From: Tetragonia tetragonoides
Taxonomy: Eukaryota > Streptophyta > Magnoliopsida > Caryophyllales > Aizoaceae
Assembly (NCBI GenBank): GCA_038025085.1
Contig: CM076152.1
Location: 22,342,001-22,406,000 of the forward strand
Direction: 5' to 3'
Length of the DNA: 64,000 bases
In this document: piece by piece, positions 1 through 11,471 of the stretch
Layout of the letters: the number at the start of each line of letters is the position of its first letter
Numbering within the stretch: the first letter of the stretch is position 1
Notes under the pieces: generated by a model
What the model was told of the DNA's origin: nothing
The model's database searches: none
What the model saw: the letters and a program-made list of their open reading frames with translations, nothing else
Program-made: the position numbers and the translations under genes

Positions 1-1114
1 TGTTGCGGTCTATGCCGGGCATGTCCTTGTAGGACCAGGCGATGACATCCGTATAATTCTTTAGGAGTGTTACGAATTGTTCGCGTTCATTAGAGGTTAA
101 AAACAAGCCTATTTGCACGTGGCATGGCTCATCATTGGTTGCAATATTTATTGTCTCTGTTTCTTCGACTATTGAAGTCTTTTGTTGATGTTCGGTTAGT
201 GCTTTAATGACTTATTTTGGCAATTCCACTATATCTTCTAAATTATTAGCAACGAGGCAATCCGAGTAGCAAGATCAACACTCATAATATTAATAGAAGC
301 GGACAATACATCAATGAGGTCATCACTAAGGACCTTAGTAACAGCAGGAATAGACTGGGGTGGACTACCCGACACTTCTAGGATAACAGACTCAGAATCA
401 GACTCAGCCTCGGAATCAGAACTAGACCTCTCTGCAGGACCATTGCGAATCGTGAACTTGTACTTGACTCCTTCGACTGGAGTCCATTTCGTCTCGTGCT
501 TCCAGGTGGTGCGGTCGGGCCCGATTGGGGCAATCAGCTTGGACGGGTCGAAACCTTCATTAAAAAGCACAGTAAGGGGAAGTTTGTTTATTGCCTCGTC
601 GTATTGGCGACGCTCTTCACCAAATAGTAGCCCGAAGTTGTTTGGTGCCATGTCATTAGCCCAATCTTTAGTGGATCGGTCCTCATTAGGAGGTATGGGT
701 GTGTCTTCACTCATGGTGAAGCAGTCTTGAAATGCCTCAAAGCCTGGAACCAGGACTCCATTGATTGCATATGGTTCAGGGAATCCGTAGTAAGGATATG
801 GGTCGCCTTCTTGAAGAAACTGCCCATTGAGGGTGAGGGAATAAGGATCCATGCTGTGCGGGATAAGCCTGTTGGCTACGCGGGCTCTTTTCCTAGCCAC
901 TTCCTTTGATATGTAAGCTCGGGTTTCTTGCCTTGTGGGCTTCTAGCCTAGCCCAAATAGATCGTTTTTGATCTTGGTATTCCAACAGGTTTGGGCTATC
1001 TTGGGGTGAGGGCCTAGAGTTGTGCCTGGAAAGTGACCTTGCTTTCTGAGTAGAGTATTTACATTGAGTGTGGGCTCCATTGTTTCTATGAAGGCTATTT
1101 TCTCGAAGCCCCAT
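1..1114 (-). pseudogene. Element A pol segment: protease-RT linker and beginning of reverse transcriptase
   Basis: An open frame at 900-238 encodes about 220 residues with an acidic Ser/Asp-rich stretch and the phrase EGFDPSKLIAPIG, a style seen between protease and RT in Tat elements. A second short frame at 1114-893 belongs to the same decayed region. Below 238, after a break, the minus-strand reading continues to the left edge with NYTDVIAWSYKDMPGID, the conserved entry to the Ty3/gypsy RT domain. The catalytic YxDD region lies outside the window. Several stops and frame changes show that this is not a working gene. Confidence 0.75.
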
Positions 1115-1163
1115 AATTCTTCGTCTTGCTCATTATGCTCTATCTTTAGGACTGGAGCTTTTT

Positions 1164-2231
1164 CTATCTAGGCCACCATGGTATCAGCACAGCACAGACT
1201 TCCAGTGTGGATCTTGCCAAGGACAACTTTACCTTTTGATGCAGGGTTGAAGCTACAGTAATTATCCCATGCAACCAAGGCCTTCCTAAGAGTAGGTTGA
1301 AGGTGGCTGATATGTAGGTTACGTGGAACTGGACCATTTTCTCGATCGGCCCAATATTTATGTTCATGGAAAATGTGCCCACGACGTTTCTTTTGGAATT
1401 ATCGTAAGCTCTTAGTCCTTGTGCGGAATGCGCGAGATTGTTGCAATCTATTTTCACGTGTTCAGCGGTCCTCAAAGGGCATACATTTACGGCTGAGCCA
1501 TTGTCGACCAAAGTCATAGGGACTTGTCTTTGTTGACACATTACGGTCAGATAAAGGGCTTTAATGTGATGGATACCTTCAGGCGGAATGTCTTTATCAG
1601 AAAAGGTGACGGACATGGATGACTTTTCTTGGACCAGGAGGTTAACTACCTCTTCAGGAGTGGCGTTTGGAGAAATGGTGGTTGCATTCAGGGCTTCTAA
1701 CACGACCCTTCTATGAGTGATAGAAGTAGTTAACAATTGCCAGATGGATGTGTCAGCTTTTGTCTTTTGCAACTGTTTAAGAATGTTGGTCCCATCATCC
1801 TCTTTAGCCACTTCTCTTTGGGCTGGATCCCTATTAGGGATTGTTACCGGCTCTACGGGTTGGATTTGAGATGGGTCCATATAGATATTTTCGAGCCTGA
1901 ATTGGCGTCCCGACCTTGTGAGGTAGTTTAGAGCTTTGTCATCCTCCTCTTTCTCGTCATCGGAGATATCATGCCAGGCTTTGCTGTTTGCTATGTTGTG
2001 GACTTGCGCGGTCAACACGTCTTCTGGATCAGTATAGGATCCATCATCCTCTTTGTCACTGTCCCAAAGGCCGCAAATGTCTAGCGTGGGCCTTGGGCTT
2101 GGGTATAGTGGTATGGCCTGCCCAACAGGAGTGATCAAGTAGGATGGATCAAATCCTTCTTCTGTGTCAATGGAAAAAGAGTTCCCGAGGGTATTACTGT
2201 TGTTGCTGGGTGGCGGTGTGTCTTTAGGCAA
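1164..2231 (-). pseudogene. Element A protease (retropepsin-like) region of gag-pol
   Basis: A 355-codon frame. Its central part carries the aspartic protease motif region around VDNGSAVNVCP, where the usual D-T/S-G is D-N-G, and the downstream LLLGRPWLHG motif that closes the retropepsin fold in Ty3/gypsy elements. Element B has the matching domain in its 8282-9280 frame, with the same LAHSAQGLRAYDNS stretch, so the two elements are related. The frame is continuous with the gag frame except for an in-frame TAG near 2259. The C-terminus ends abruptly at 1164 and degenerates into the linker region. Confidence 0.8.
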
Positions 2232-2258
2232 TGGTATGATGCCATTGTCAAACGGATC

Positions 2259-3377
2259 CTAGATTTTCTCCTTGAGGATATAATCCTTTTCAGTATCGTG
2301 CCCACGACCCCTACGGTATTTGCCGAATGCAGACTCGTTCCAGTGTGGCGAACTTTTCTCTATAGGTGGATCGGGAGTAGGCCCAATCGGGTGTAGACAG
2401 TCTCCTTTGACTAGTTTGTCTAGGGCCTTGATATAAGGCATCCCGAGGGGAGTAAACCTTCTCGGACGTCTATCAGCAATGGCATTCACTTCATTTCTTC
2501 TACTCGTGGAGGCATGATTGGTATTGGTGTATTTCTTATCCTTGTAACCACTTGTATTGTTGTTGTAAGTGACCTTGTTCTTTCCTCTTTGGAGTTGGTC
2601 GTCTTCAATAGCCATGCCTACTTCAGTTAGTTGAGCATAAGTAGTTATGGGCTGAAATTTCATGTGTTCACGGTATTCAGATGCCAAGTTCTGGACCAGC
2701 ATTCAAATTTGACCCCTTTCAGATGGGCGATCAATCATTTCAGCAACCTTAGTTCTCCATCTTCTCACAAAATTGGTGAACCCTTCTTTACCACCTTGCT
2801 TGGTGATGTCCAACTCTCTTAATGTCATGGGAGGCAAGACATTGTCAGCATACCTCTCCAGGAACAAGGTGGATAAATCTTCCCATTTTTGCAATTTTTG
2901 GGTGGGCAATTTGAAGAACCAAGCCCTGACAGCAGGGTCCAAGGTTTGGGGAAAGAGGTGAACATACAGCTCTTGTTCAATGCCTCTAAGGCCCAACGCA
3001 ATAGTGAAAGCTCTAATGTGATCTTGTGGATCGTCGGTTCCTTTAAAGGTGGGAACTTCAGGCATGGAAAACTTAGTGGGCAATTTTCCCTCGATGTGGG
3101 GAGCATAGCCTTCAGAATAGATGATCATGTCGTTGAAGACACGACTTTTGCCTAGGACAGATTCAAGCCTTTTCAGTTTGGCTTGAAGTTCTTGAACCTC
3201 TTTAGTGGAGGGCTCAGTCTTTTCCTCGTTGGGCTTGGGCTCATCCTCATCTCTAGCAGGGGGATCCAACTTGGCGACACGGGCTTCCATATCAGTAAAT
3301 CTAGCATTCATGGCGACCATTTGGGCTAAAAGGTCATCCATCTTTTGGTCAGCGGTTTTCTCAGCGTCTCCACACAT
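2259..3377 (-). pseudogene. Element A gag, interrupted by an in-frame TGA
   Basis: Two consecutive frames, 3377-2703 and 2702-2259, lie in the same phase and are separated only by a TGA. The first begins with a coiled-coil-like N-terminus and contains the Retrotrans_gag core: FSMPEVPTFKGTDDPQDH, a WFFKLP segment, then NFVRRWRTKVAEMIDRPSE. The second continues with SEYREHMKFQPITTYAQL and ends in a degraded zinc knuckle (RRGRGHDTEKD) in which the Cys positions are lost. Comparison with element B gag (ETEQIRHFIKNL) suggests that the TGA replaces an Arg codon, which fits CGA to TGA decay. Confidence 0.85.
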
Positions 3378-4260
3378 AGAGGACTTAGGTGAACTAGGTT
3401 GTCAGGCCTGAGGTGACAATGGTAGTGTGCGAAGATAGTCGAGCCAAATAGGGCCCACGAACTGTGCTTGCGGTGAAGGTTCGAACGACAACTTGCGAAC
3501 CAATCTCTTGTTGGACTCGTCCCTCTCCCACTTCCGAGGATCGGGATCTTTACTCCTACCAATTCTGGACATAAAAAAGGCTCGCTTAAGAAAATAGGAA
3601 GTAAACGGAAAACTCCACAGAATAAAAATTTTATTTTAAAACAAACGTGGGAAGAGAATCTAGCACTATTCCTCAACATGGTGATCTTTGGAAAAGACGC
3701 GATTTTATGTAAATAGCATATTCTAGTCAATGATCTTTCGACTTTATTAGAACAAAAATGTACTCTTGACTTGCATATGGGATAAAATTCCCTAATTTAA
3801 GAAAGGAAGATATATTATTGACTTGCATATGGAATAAACTAAGACTATTTTTTTTTTTTTTGTGAAAGATCATTGACGGGAATATATTATTGACACGCAA
3901 TCTAATTCATATGGAAAGGAACGTCTTCCTAATATGGTCACTAGCGTCATCGGAATCATGCATGGATTCTACTTCCTAAAAAGAAAATATCCTAGACTCT
4001 ATTGGTAAACTTGACAAACTGCACAAGCAAACAAAAGGGAAACCTTCCCTAACCAGGAGTCAATAAAAATCCAAAGGGAGGATCTAGTCCTAATATTCTA
4101 TGAAAACTAATCACATAGCAAGGAAACAAACAATAATAATATGGCAAGTAAATCAATTAGCACCTTGATATGGACTATGGGAATAATGCAATATTTTGAC
4201 ACAATCTATGGTTGGATAAGGAAACCTACGACCGGATGCATTTCTGTCATCTATGGGATG
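3378..4260 (-). other. Element A leader (proximal part), non-coding
   Basis: AT-rich sequence between the gag start of A and the insertion point of B. It has a poly-T run near 3850 and two copies of a phrase containing TTGACTTGCATATGG (about 3767 and 3816). I see no supported gene. Joined to 19126-19431 it restores the leader between PBS and gag. Confidence 0.7.
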
Positions 4261-4265
4261 CATAG
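4261..4265. repeat. Left target-site duplication of element B (CATAG)
   Basis: CATAG lies immediately before the TG of the 5' LTR of B and is repeated at 19121-19125. Confidence 0.95.
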
Positions 4266-5502
4266 TGTGGACGCCAAAAAAGCGTCTTCAGATTTCTCCG
4301 CAAAAGCCCGATGATGAAAGGAGTAATTTTTAAGCTTGAACAGCTATTTTGCTTTAATAGTTTAAAATAAGGTCTCAGGTTTTCCTCAAAACACTCCTTT
4401 ATTTTCATTCCATCCAAAAGCCCCGTTCAAGAGCTCTCCAACAACGCGTCTCATGCCTCATTCCTACCCCCGGTCGCCAAGTTGCGATATAGGGGTAAAA
4501 TCGTCTTTCACCACTCAAGGGTAAAACAGTTTTTTCCTATTTTGCGGATCATTAAAATTTTCCCGGAAGATAAAGACAGGCTGGATGGAGAATGTCCCAG
4601 GGCCGCTAGCGCCGCTGGCAGCGCTGCCTTTCCCTTTGGGCCCAGCTCATTTTTCAGGCCCGTCTCATTTTTCAGCTTATTTTCACCCGTCCAACCCTAC
4701 CTCTCCACGCCTATATAAACAACCCTCCACCCTCAGTTCAAAACGGACAGCCTACAGTTGGCAACCTCTATTCTCAAGAGTATTAACACTGAGCTTCCCC
4801 CTCTTTCTTCCAAACTTGAGATCTATTTTTACTATTCTTGTCAAATATAGCCTACAGTTCAGGTATAAATTCCTGAGGGCTCAAATCAAATTGCTTGCTT
4901 AGTTGTTTATTTTCTAAGTAGTCATAATGTAGATATCATGCTAGGTCACGTTTTTATTGCTTCCTAAATATTGTCTGTATAGTCGGTTGTGCTGCTCAAC
5001 TTGTCAATTAAATGCATGTCCAAATAAGGGTTAAAATAATTGTTGTGATGCTTGTGGTGAACCAATTAATAGTCTAAGTCTAGGTTGTTAATCCGGTTTT
5101 GCATGGGAATTATGTTTTTAAATTATTAAGCAAACTTGAGTTAGTAGAGGCCGTCATAAACGGGCGAGTTGGGTGCCTAACACCTTCCCACGTCGTACCT
5201 TCGCCCCCGAACCCTTTATTCTTGGGTACTTATATGTTTTATATGAGCGGGAGTCTTTCTAAAAACATGATTAGTTCACTTTTCGCGCTATTGGGTTGTC
5301 CCTTTGGTTTATCCCTTCGATAAAACGCCGATAGCAGATTTGTGACCTCTTTCATGGTTTTTATTCAATTCAAGTCTTTTCAAAAGCTTTTCTAACTCGA
5401 TGGTCTCTTGAACTTATCTAAGCCCCAACTGACAAATTTTCTATAAGGACGCACTCCGGGGAAAAACAAAAGGATTGGTAATGAAAATCCCGGGTCCTTA
5501 CA
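4266..5502 (+). repeat. 5' LTR of element B (1237 bp)
   Basis: It starts TGTGGACGCC and ends CCTTACA. A TATA box, CTATATAAAC, at 4711-4720 marks the U3/R promoter. It matches the 3' LTR along its length except that the GC-palindrome array is collapsed to a short remnant at 4602-4622 and about 217 bp are missing relative to the 3' copy. Confidence 0.95.
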
Positions 5503-5503
5503 G

Positions 5504-5522
5504 TGGCGACTTCACTGGGGAC
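5504..5522 (+). other. Primer-binding site of element B
   Basis: TGGCGACTTCACTGGGGAC begins two bases after the LTR end. The leading TGGCGA is complementary to a tRNA 3' end of TCGCCA. Tat/Ogre elements usually use a tRNA-Arg primer; that identity is from family knowledge. Confidence 0.85.
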
Positions 5523-6738
5523 TTATTTAAGAGGGTGAGACTCGAAACTCAAGTTTGCTTAATTGTTTAAATAACATGTTCCATATTATTTTTACATCAT
5601 TTGCATGTGCCTTGGCACAACCTTTTGACCCTTATCGACCCTCGAGGAAGTTTGTGTCGCAACTCGTAGACAACGCGTATATCTAAAGGAATATACAGTT
5701 GTCCTATCGTGCAAATCGACGCTTCCTCACCCATGACTCATCAATCCTTTGTTGATGAAAAGAATTACAATCGATGTGTCGACCATCCGCCGAACGGAAA
5801 TTGTAATTTGTCATGGTAACCTTACAGGAGCCAAAAGCCTTCAACCCACATTCATGCATCCGCTTGCTTGTTGTGCATGTGTCGTTGTAATGCCCGTCTG
5901 ATCACATGTTTGCCTATAAACTGCGCCGTTATAATGCTTGCTTGAATGCATTAATTACGTGATTATGTGCCAACATGTACTTACGTGCTAGGAGTCTTTT
6001 CTTTTATTTTTACCTAGTTCCTAATGCCCAAAAATAGTGCGAGAATTCAAATTCAATGAACACTCATCATTTTCCCAATGATTTATTCTAAAAGTCATGA
6101 ACAATTTCTAGGATCTTCTAGTAAAAAAAAGAGTCAGTCTTTTAATTTCCCCTCTCCCCTTTTCTTATATCTGTATTTTTCCTTTTTTTTACGTAATTCA
6201 GATTCGGTGAAAAAAAAATCAAAAAAAAACAACAAAAAAGAAAACGGCCAAAAAAAAATGCCGAAAAAAAAAAGTAAATAAAAAAAAAGGACCGAATTTT
6301 CTTTTTTTTTTATCCCACTTTTCATTTTCTTTGAGTCTAGGAAAATAAAATTAGGGTAATCATCTTTTTCTATTTTTTTTTATTTTCGTTCATTGACTTT
6401 ATTTTCTTTGAATATTAGGAAAATATTTGGGCATTTAGGCTTAAGGACCTTTCTTTTAGGACAATGTATTTTCTACGTGTGGGTCAATTTTTCATTAGAT
6501 GAGAGTCTCATGTTCTTCGTTACTAAGTGCTCCTTGCTTCCTATTCAGGATAGAAGGTCCGAAGAAGAAAGGAAACCTTCAGAAAAGTTGGGCCCGGCCT
6601 TCGGCAAGGTTGGTTCGTCTACAACCGTCTACACCGCCCAGTTCCCGCTTACCTCCACCACAAACAGCTTCACCATCAATAAATTCACTATCACTACATA
6701 CCTTCTTATCCACACCAATCACTCCTCCCAACTTCACA
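5523..6738 (+). other. Element B leader, non-coding
   Basis: About 1.2 kb between PBS and gag. Positions 6120-6375 are dominated by A and T runs, which create a spurious Lys-rich frame. No conserved domain is visible. From 6540 the composition turns GC-richer and coding-like in the gag frame, but I place the gag start at 6739 by homology to element A. Confidence 0.6.
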
Positions 6739-7953
6739 ATGCCTAAAACCATGGATGAAAGGTTTGATGACCTCATGAGTGCGCTAGAGAAGGTTCAGCT
6801 CAGGATGGATGACATGGAAAGAAAGAGAGAAGAAAAAGTCCCTTCTGATTCCGATTCTGAGGAGGAAGGGTCAGATGCTATGTTAGCTAAGATTACCTCC
6901 GTGCTCAAGAAAAGTGGTTTGGTTTCCAACTATAGCGCCAATGTGGGAAAGTTCGACACTAAAATCAAGGGTAAGCTTCCAGCCAAGTTCTCTATGCCCG
7001 AAGTGCCCACTTTCACGAGGGTAGACAACCCACAGGATCACCTGAAATCCTTCACTACTGCTATGGCTCTGAGAGGAATCAACAAGAAGCTCTATGCCCA
7101 CTTGTTTTCTCAAACCCTCGATACACATGCTCGACGTTGGTTCTATTCCTTAGACTTAGAGAGCTACCCAACCTGGTCTGATTTCACCAAGGTCTTCTTG
7201 GCTCGATGTAAGGACAACGTCACTCTTCCCATCACTCACAGGGAGCTTGAAATCGGTATTCAAGAGAGGAATGAGGGATTCACTAAATTCCTCCGTCGAT
7301 GGAAGTCCAAGATAGCTGAAATGGTGGAAAGGCCTTCTGAAACTGAACAGATCAGGCATTTCATTAAGAACTTGCAACCGGCTTATAAAGGTCACCTGCA
7401 GTATCAGGCCATTGACTCATACCAACGTCTATATGACGTTGGTATTCTTATTGAGGATGATATCAACAAAAATAAAGACCAAGTCCCCCCTAAGCCTTTC
7501 ACTTATGGGAGAGACGAGAGGGCGACTGCCGGAACCTCTTCTGGTCCTCAAGTTAACGAGGTGGCTGTTGTGAACACCTTTGCTGAGAGAAGGACGCCAA
7601 GGGAATTCATCCCTCTTGGAATGACTCTATCACATGCTCTTGAAAGAATGATTAAAAATAATCTGCTGCAACCCATTGGACCAACTCCGGAACCACCTGT
7701 CAAGAATCGCAACTGGAGAGAAGGGGAATACTTTAAATATCATCAAGGAAAAGGGCACAACACTGACAACTGTTGGGCCCTCAAACATGCTATCCAAGAT
7801 AGAATTGAGAACGGCACCATACCCTTACCAAAACCAGGTCAAGCACCCAGCAACTTAAACAACCCTTTGGGTGCCATTTTGCATATAAGTGTTGAAGATG
7901 CCGTAGGACTCGAAATTGCTGGAATATGGGACAGTGACGAAGAAGACGTATAG
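6739..7953 (+). CDS. Element B gag
   Basis: An uninterrupted frame of 404 codons from ATG at 6739; an upstream extension in the same phase to 6499 is possible but is not matched in element A. The N-terminus MDERFDDLMSALEKVQLR predicts a coiled coil. The Retrotrans_gag core follows: FSMPEVPTFTRVDNPQDH, HARRWFYSL, FLRRWKSKIAEMVERPSE, and AYKGHLQYQAIDSYQRL. A zinc-knuckle-like phrase FKYHQGKGHNTDNC has Phe where the first Cys is expected. Gag would form the virus-like particle and bind RNA. The frame ends at TAG and continues in phase toward the protease, so gag-pro was probably one polyprotein. Confidence 0.85.
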   Translation: MPKTMDERFDDLMSALEKVQLRMDDMERKREEKVPSDSDSEEEGSDAMLAKITSVLKKSGLVSNYSANVGKFDTKIKGKLPAKFSMPEVPTFTRVDNPQDHLKSFTTAMALRGINKKLYAHLFSQTLDTHARRWFYSLDLESYPTWSDFTKVFLARCKDNVTLPITHRELEIGIQERNEGFTKFLRRWKSKIAEMVERPSETEQIRHFIKNLQPAYKGHLQYQAIDSYQRLYDVGILIEDDINKNKDQVPPKPFTYGRDERATAGTSSGPQVNEVAVVNTFAERRTPREFIPLGMTLSHALERMIKNNLLQPIGPTPEPPVKNRNWREGEYFKYHQGKGHNTDNCWALKHAIQDRIENGTIPLPKPGQAPSNLNNPLGAILHISVEDAVGLEIAGIWDSDEEDV

Positions 7954-9526
7954 GAGATCCAAACCAGATCACCCGTAGGAGTGGCTCACCTGACGCGCTC
8001 TGGTCGTCATTATAGGCCACCAAACATCTATAATGACAGGGTCCCGCCTCCAGCTGAGGAGGAAGTGGAAGAAATCCCCGCAAAAGAAAAAGAATCTCCC
8101 ATCACAGGACAACTCAAGAGGATCAAGGCTGACATCTCCATTGGGCAACTTCTAGCTTCATCCTATGAACATCGCCAGGCCATTTTGGAAGCTTTGTCAA
8201 AGGCCTCAGTATCTCCTGACATGAGGCCTGACGAACTGGTCAATTTCTTGGTAGGGGATAAAACTAGGCCATTCATCACTTTTGTCAGACAACGAGTTAC
8301 CGCCAGAGGGGTCTTCACACAATAATGCTCTATACTTAACTGTATTCGCCATGGGCAAGTATGTACCCATGACCCTAGTGGACAACGACTCGGCCATGAA
8401 TGTGTGTCCATTAAGGACCGCAGCAAAACTAGGCATCGACATCAACAATTTGGCTCACTCAGCGCAAGGCTTGCGCGCGTATGATAACTCCAGTCGAAAG
8501 GTGCTAGGCACCATAACTATGAACATTACCTCCGGGGCTATAGAAAAGATGGTCCAGTTTTATGTGATGGATATCCCAGCTACGTTCAACTTGTTGTTGG
8601 GACGACCTTGGCTTCACGGTTTAAACGCTGTAGCCTCTACCTTGCACCAAAAAGTCAAAATGATGTTGGAAGGCGAAATTATGGAAATCGAAGCCAACCC
8701 CGTCAAGGCAACCGTTAATAAGACTCCTGTCTTGAAGATAGAGCATGATAGTGAAGATGTTGACTTATGGGGATTCTCCCCTGAAGAAGTAGCTCTCATA
8801 GAAGAAGATACTGAATCACGCAGCTCAGACAATTCCAGGAAATTCGAGACCTACCCTTCTGAAGAAATAGGAAAACCCGATGAGTTTGAAGAAGTAAAGG
8901 AAACCATCGAGGGAATGTCCATCTATGTGGCACATCACCACAATGCAATTCGACAAATGAAAGAGAAAATCGCTTCGTTAGAACGACCCACAGAATGTAA
9001 CATTATTCTGGCCAAAGGAGAGGCTTGCTTCGAACAAGATGAAATGTTCAGCAAAATGGTCAAATATGGATATGCCCATCCAAGAAGGCCTACCCCTCGT
9101 ATTCTCCCCAGAGACGGAAACCCATATCTTCGATGCAAATACTACGAAGCTAATGGGCACCACACTAACCAATGCAAGCGTTTGAAGAGGGTAATCACCA
9201 CTTTCATTGACCGAGGGACCATGTGGTCGCCCAGCTCATGGGCCAGGAAAGGGTGGCGCCGCTTTAACCAAAAGGAGTAAACCCAGCTGAATGCTCCCAT
9301 TGGTAATGTCATGAACACCCTCATATGGAGAGGAGACCTTAAAGCTACAATCCCTCCTGACGACCTTCAGGAAGTGCACAGAGACCCCGACCTCTACTGG
9401 CGTTATCAAGAGGTTTTCGGCTACTACACAGATGAATGCCTCCGTTTGAAGGACGACATTCAAAAGATCATAGATAGCGGGGAGGTACCACCGCCTCTGA
9501 AGGAAGAAGAAGAGCCCTGGAACTGA
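7954..9526 (+). pseudogene. Element B protease region with one frameshift and one extra stop
   Basis: Reading continues in the gag phase after the TAG at 7951-7953 (AHLTRSGRHYRPPNIY) to about 8281, where a one-base change moves the homology to the frame of 8282-9280. That frame holds the retropepsin region, with DNDSAMNVCP where element A has DNGSAVNVCP, and LLLGRPWLHG. Downstream lie a second zinc-knuckle-like phrase (RCKYYEANGHHTNQC), a TAA at 9278-9280, and a third degenerate one (RYQEVFGYYTDEC) up to 9526. The Gly-to-Asp change at the catalytic loop and the breaks argue against activity. Confidence 0.8.
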
Positions 9527-9952
9527 TTGGTCACCTACAAGAGCTAGGGAAATCGAGTCTGAGTCTTCAAGTCCCGTCAAGTTAGGGTCTTAGTTAAATC
9601 TTTAGGTTGAGTCTTGAACAGGGGGTGTTCCCCTTCTATTTTCCTTCTAAGTCTAGTTTCTTTTTTACGGGTATTAGAGACCTTCTTCTCTAAAGTCATG
9701 TGTGCTTTTTTCTTGCAAATCAATAAAAACTCCTCTTGCTCATTTCTCTCTTTGTTTAGCTATTGACAAATCCAATGAATACAAAGTTGCACAAATCATT
9801 AACTAATCAATTTGAGTAATGTAAGTGAACTTCGCAAAGCAAGAATACAGGTTTACACTTTTACAGGAATTTGAGTAACTGAACTCCCCCAATGATGCCA
9901 CTCCTCAAGAAGAGGAAGCAAGCCGGCTTTTTGCAACAACCTCGACATCGAC
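9527..9952 (+). other. Spacer between protease and integrase; site of RT/RNase H loss, possibly an intron remnant
   Basis: An AT-rich stretch with AATAAAA at about 9721, ending in coding-like sequence just before the integrase frame. Autonomous Ogre-type Tat elements have an intron between protease and RT, so part of this segment may be that intron, with RT and RNase H deleted directly after it. No RT motif (YxDD) is visible in any frame. Confidence 0.6.
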
Positions 9953-11227
9953 ATGATCTTGGCCTCGATCGTAGAAGACCCTTGGTACCAAGACGTCTAC
10001 AACTACATTACCAAAGGAGTATACCCTCAGGATGCCCCACTAAGAGATCAACGGGCCATCTGTCTCTTAGCAGCGCAATACGTAGAATACAAGGGGGTTC
10101 TGTACAAGAAATCCCACAACGGGGTAAACCTCAGATATGTGAACGCCGAAGAAGCTGCAGAGATCATGGACGAAGTACACAACGGAGTGTGTGGACCATG
10201 CATGAATGGTCGAATGCTCTCCAAAAAGGTCCTACGACTAGGAGACTACTGGACTACTATGGAAAGGGATTGTTACGACTATGTCAAGAAATGTAAGAAG
10301 TGTCAAATATATGCCAACCTACAGCATATGCCACCCTCAATGCTTCACAACTTCACTTCTCCTTGGCCATTTTCTGCATGGGGAACAGACATCATTGGAA
10401 AGATCACCCCAAAGGGCTCGGGAGGACATGAATACATCCTAGTAGCCATAGACTATTTTACCAAGTGGGTTGAGGCACAGTCCTATGACATCCTTACCTC
10501 CAAACAAGTGTCCAAATTCATAAGGAACAACATCATTTGCCGATACGGTATTCCCCATGAAATTATAAGTGACCACAGATCCCATTTCAAAGCCGAAACC
10601 ACCACCCTCCTTAAAAGCTACAAAATTCAGCACCACAAATCATCCCCTTACCATCCCCAAACCAATGGAGCGGTAGAAGCCGCCAACAAAAACCTTAAAA
10701 CTATCATTGAAAAGATGATAGAAAACTACAAGGATTGGCCCATCAAACTCCCATTCGCCCTTTGGGGGTATAGGACATCCATAAGATCCTCTACGGGAGC
10801 AACACCTTACTCCCTAGTCTACGGAATGGAAGCAGTTCTGCCCATAGAAGTCCACCTACCATCCATCCGTATAGCCTTAGAAGGAGATATCCCCGAAACC
10901 CAATGGTTACAGACTCGCTATGAAGAGCTTATGTTCACAGATGAGAGACGGTTACGGGCCCTAGACCATTCCCACATGTATCGACAACGCATGGCGAGAG
11001 CATTCAACAAAAAGGTTCGACCTCGAAACTTAAAGGAAGGGGACTTGGTTTGGAAAGAATTACGAGCCCCAGTAACCGACCCTAGAGGCATGTTTCGACC
11101 GAATTGGTCCGGATCATTCATCATCAAAGACATCTTATCAGGAGGCGCCGTCAGACTCATGGATATTGATGGCATCGAGTTCAGCCAGCTCACCAACGTG
11201 AATCAAATGAAGAAGTGTTACGTCTAA
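9953..11227 (+). CDS. Element B integrase
   Basis: An open frame of 424 codons. The N-terminal zinc-binding module is HNGVCGPCMNGR followed by CKKCQIY. The catalytic core shows the three acidic positions: TDIIG, the Asp of ISDHRSHF, and the Glu of NGAVEAANKNLK. The usual SDNG around the second Asp reads SDHR. The C-terminal region has GDLVWKELR and GAVRLMDIDG, as expected for Ty3/gypsy integrases. It would insert cDNA into chromosomes. It is the only uninterrupted pol domain in element B. The upstream boundary with the lost RNase H is arbitrary; the ATG is only the first in frame. Confidence 0.9.
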   Translation: MILASIVEDPWYQDVYNYITKGVYPQDAPLRDQRAICLLAAQYVEYKGVLYKKSHNGVNLRYVNAEEAAEIMDEVHNGVCGPCMNGRMLSKKVLRLGDYWTTMERDCYDYVKKCKKCQIYANLQHMPPSMLHNFTSPWPFSAWGTDIIGKITPKGSGGHEYILVAIDYFTKWVEAQSYDILTSKQVSKFIRNNIICRYGIPHEIISDHRSHFKAETTTLLKSYKIQHHKSSPYHPQTNGAVEAANKNLKTIIEKMIENYKDWPIKLPFALWGYRTSIRSSTGATPYSLVYGMEAVLPIEVHLPSIRIALEGDIPETQWLQTRYEELMFTDERRLRALDHSHMYRQRMARAFNKKVRPRNLKEGDLVWKELRAPVTDPRGMFRPNWSGSFIIKDILSGGAVRLMDIDGIEFSQLTNVNQMKKCYV

Positions 11228-11471
11228 AAATAAAAAAATAAAAGACGAACACTAATTGAATGAACTACGCTGGCCTGATTCCACACTGGATACGTAGGTA
11301 ACCCTTTCAAAGGAGCCCGGCCAAATTCAATCAACAAATTCCATTCAACTCATTCCCAAAGTAAAATCTTTATTCAAACTGAACGAATAAGCTTACATTG
11401 CAAGAATTAAAAAACTCCTAAGAATAATTATTTTCTTTTGAAAACTAGACTTGCTTTCTTAGAAAACTACT
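11228..11471 (+). other. Post-integrase spacer
   Basis: A short non-coding stretch after the integrase stop. ACTACGCTGGCCTGATTCC and GGATACGTAGG near 11263-11302 resemble a phrase I recall as recurrent downstream of integrase in plant Tat elements. It also forms the 3' side of the antisense gene that ends at 11472. Confidence 0.45.

Noticed and set aside
6078..6325. Lys-rich and Phe-rich small frames in the element B leader
   Set aside because: Produced by A and T runs; no homologue-like motif.
9892..10296. 134-codon frame overlapping the integrase start
   Set aside because: Shadow of the integrase reading frame with no domain of its own.
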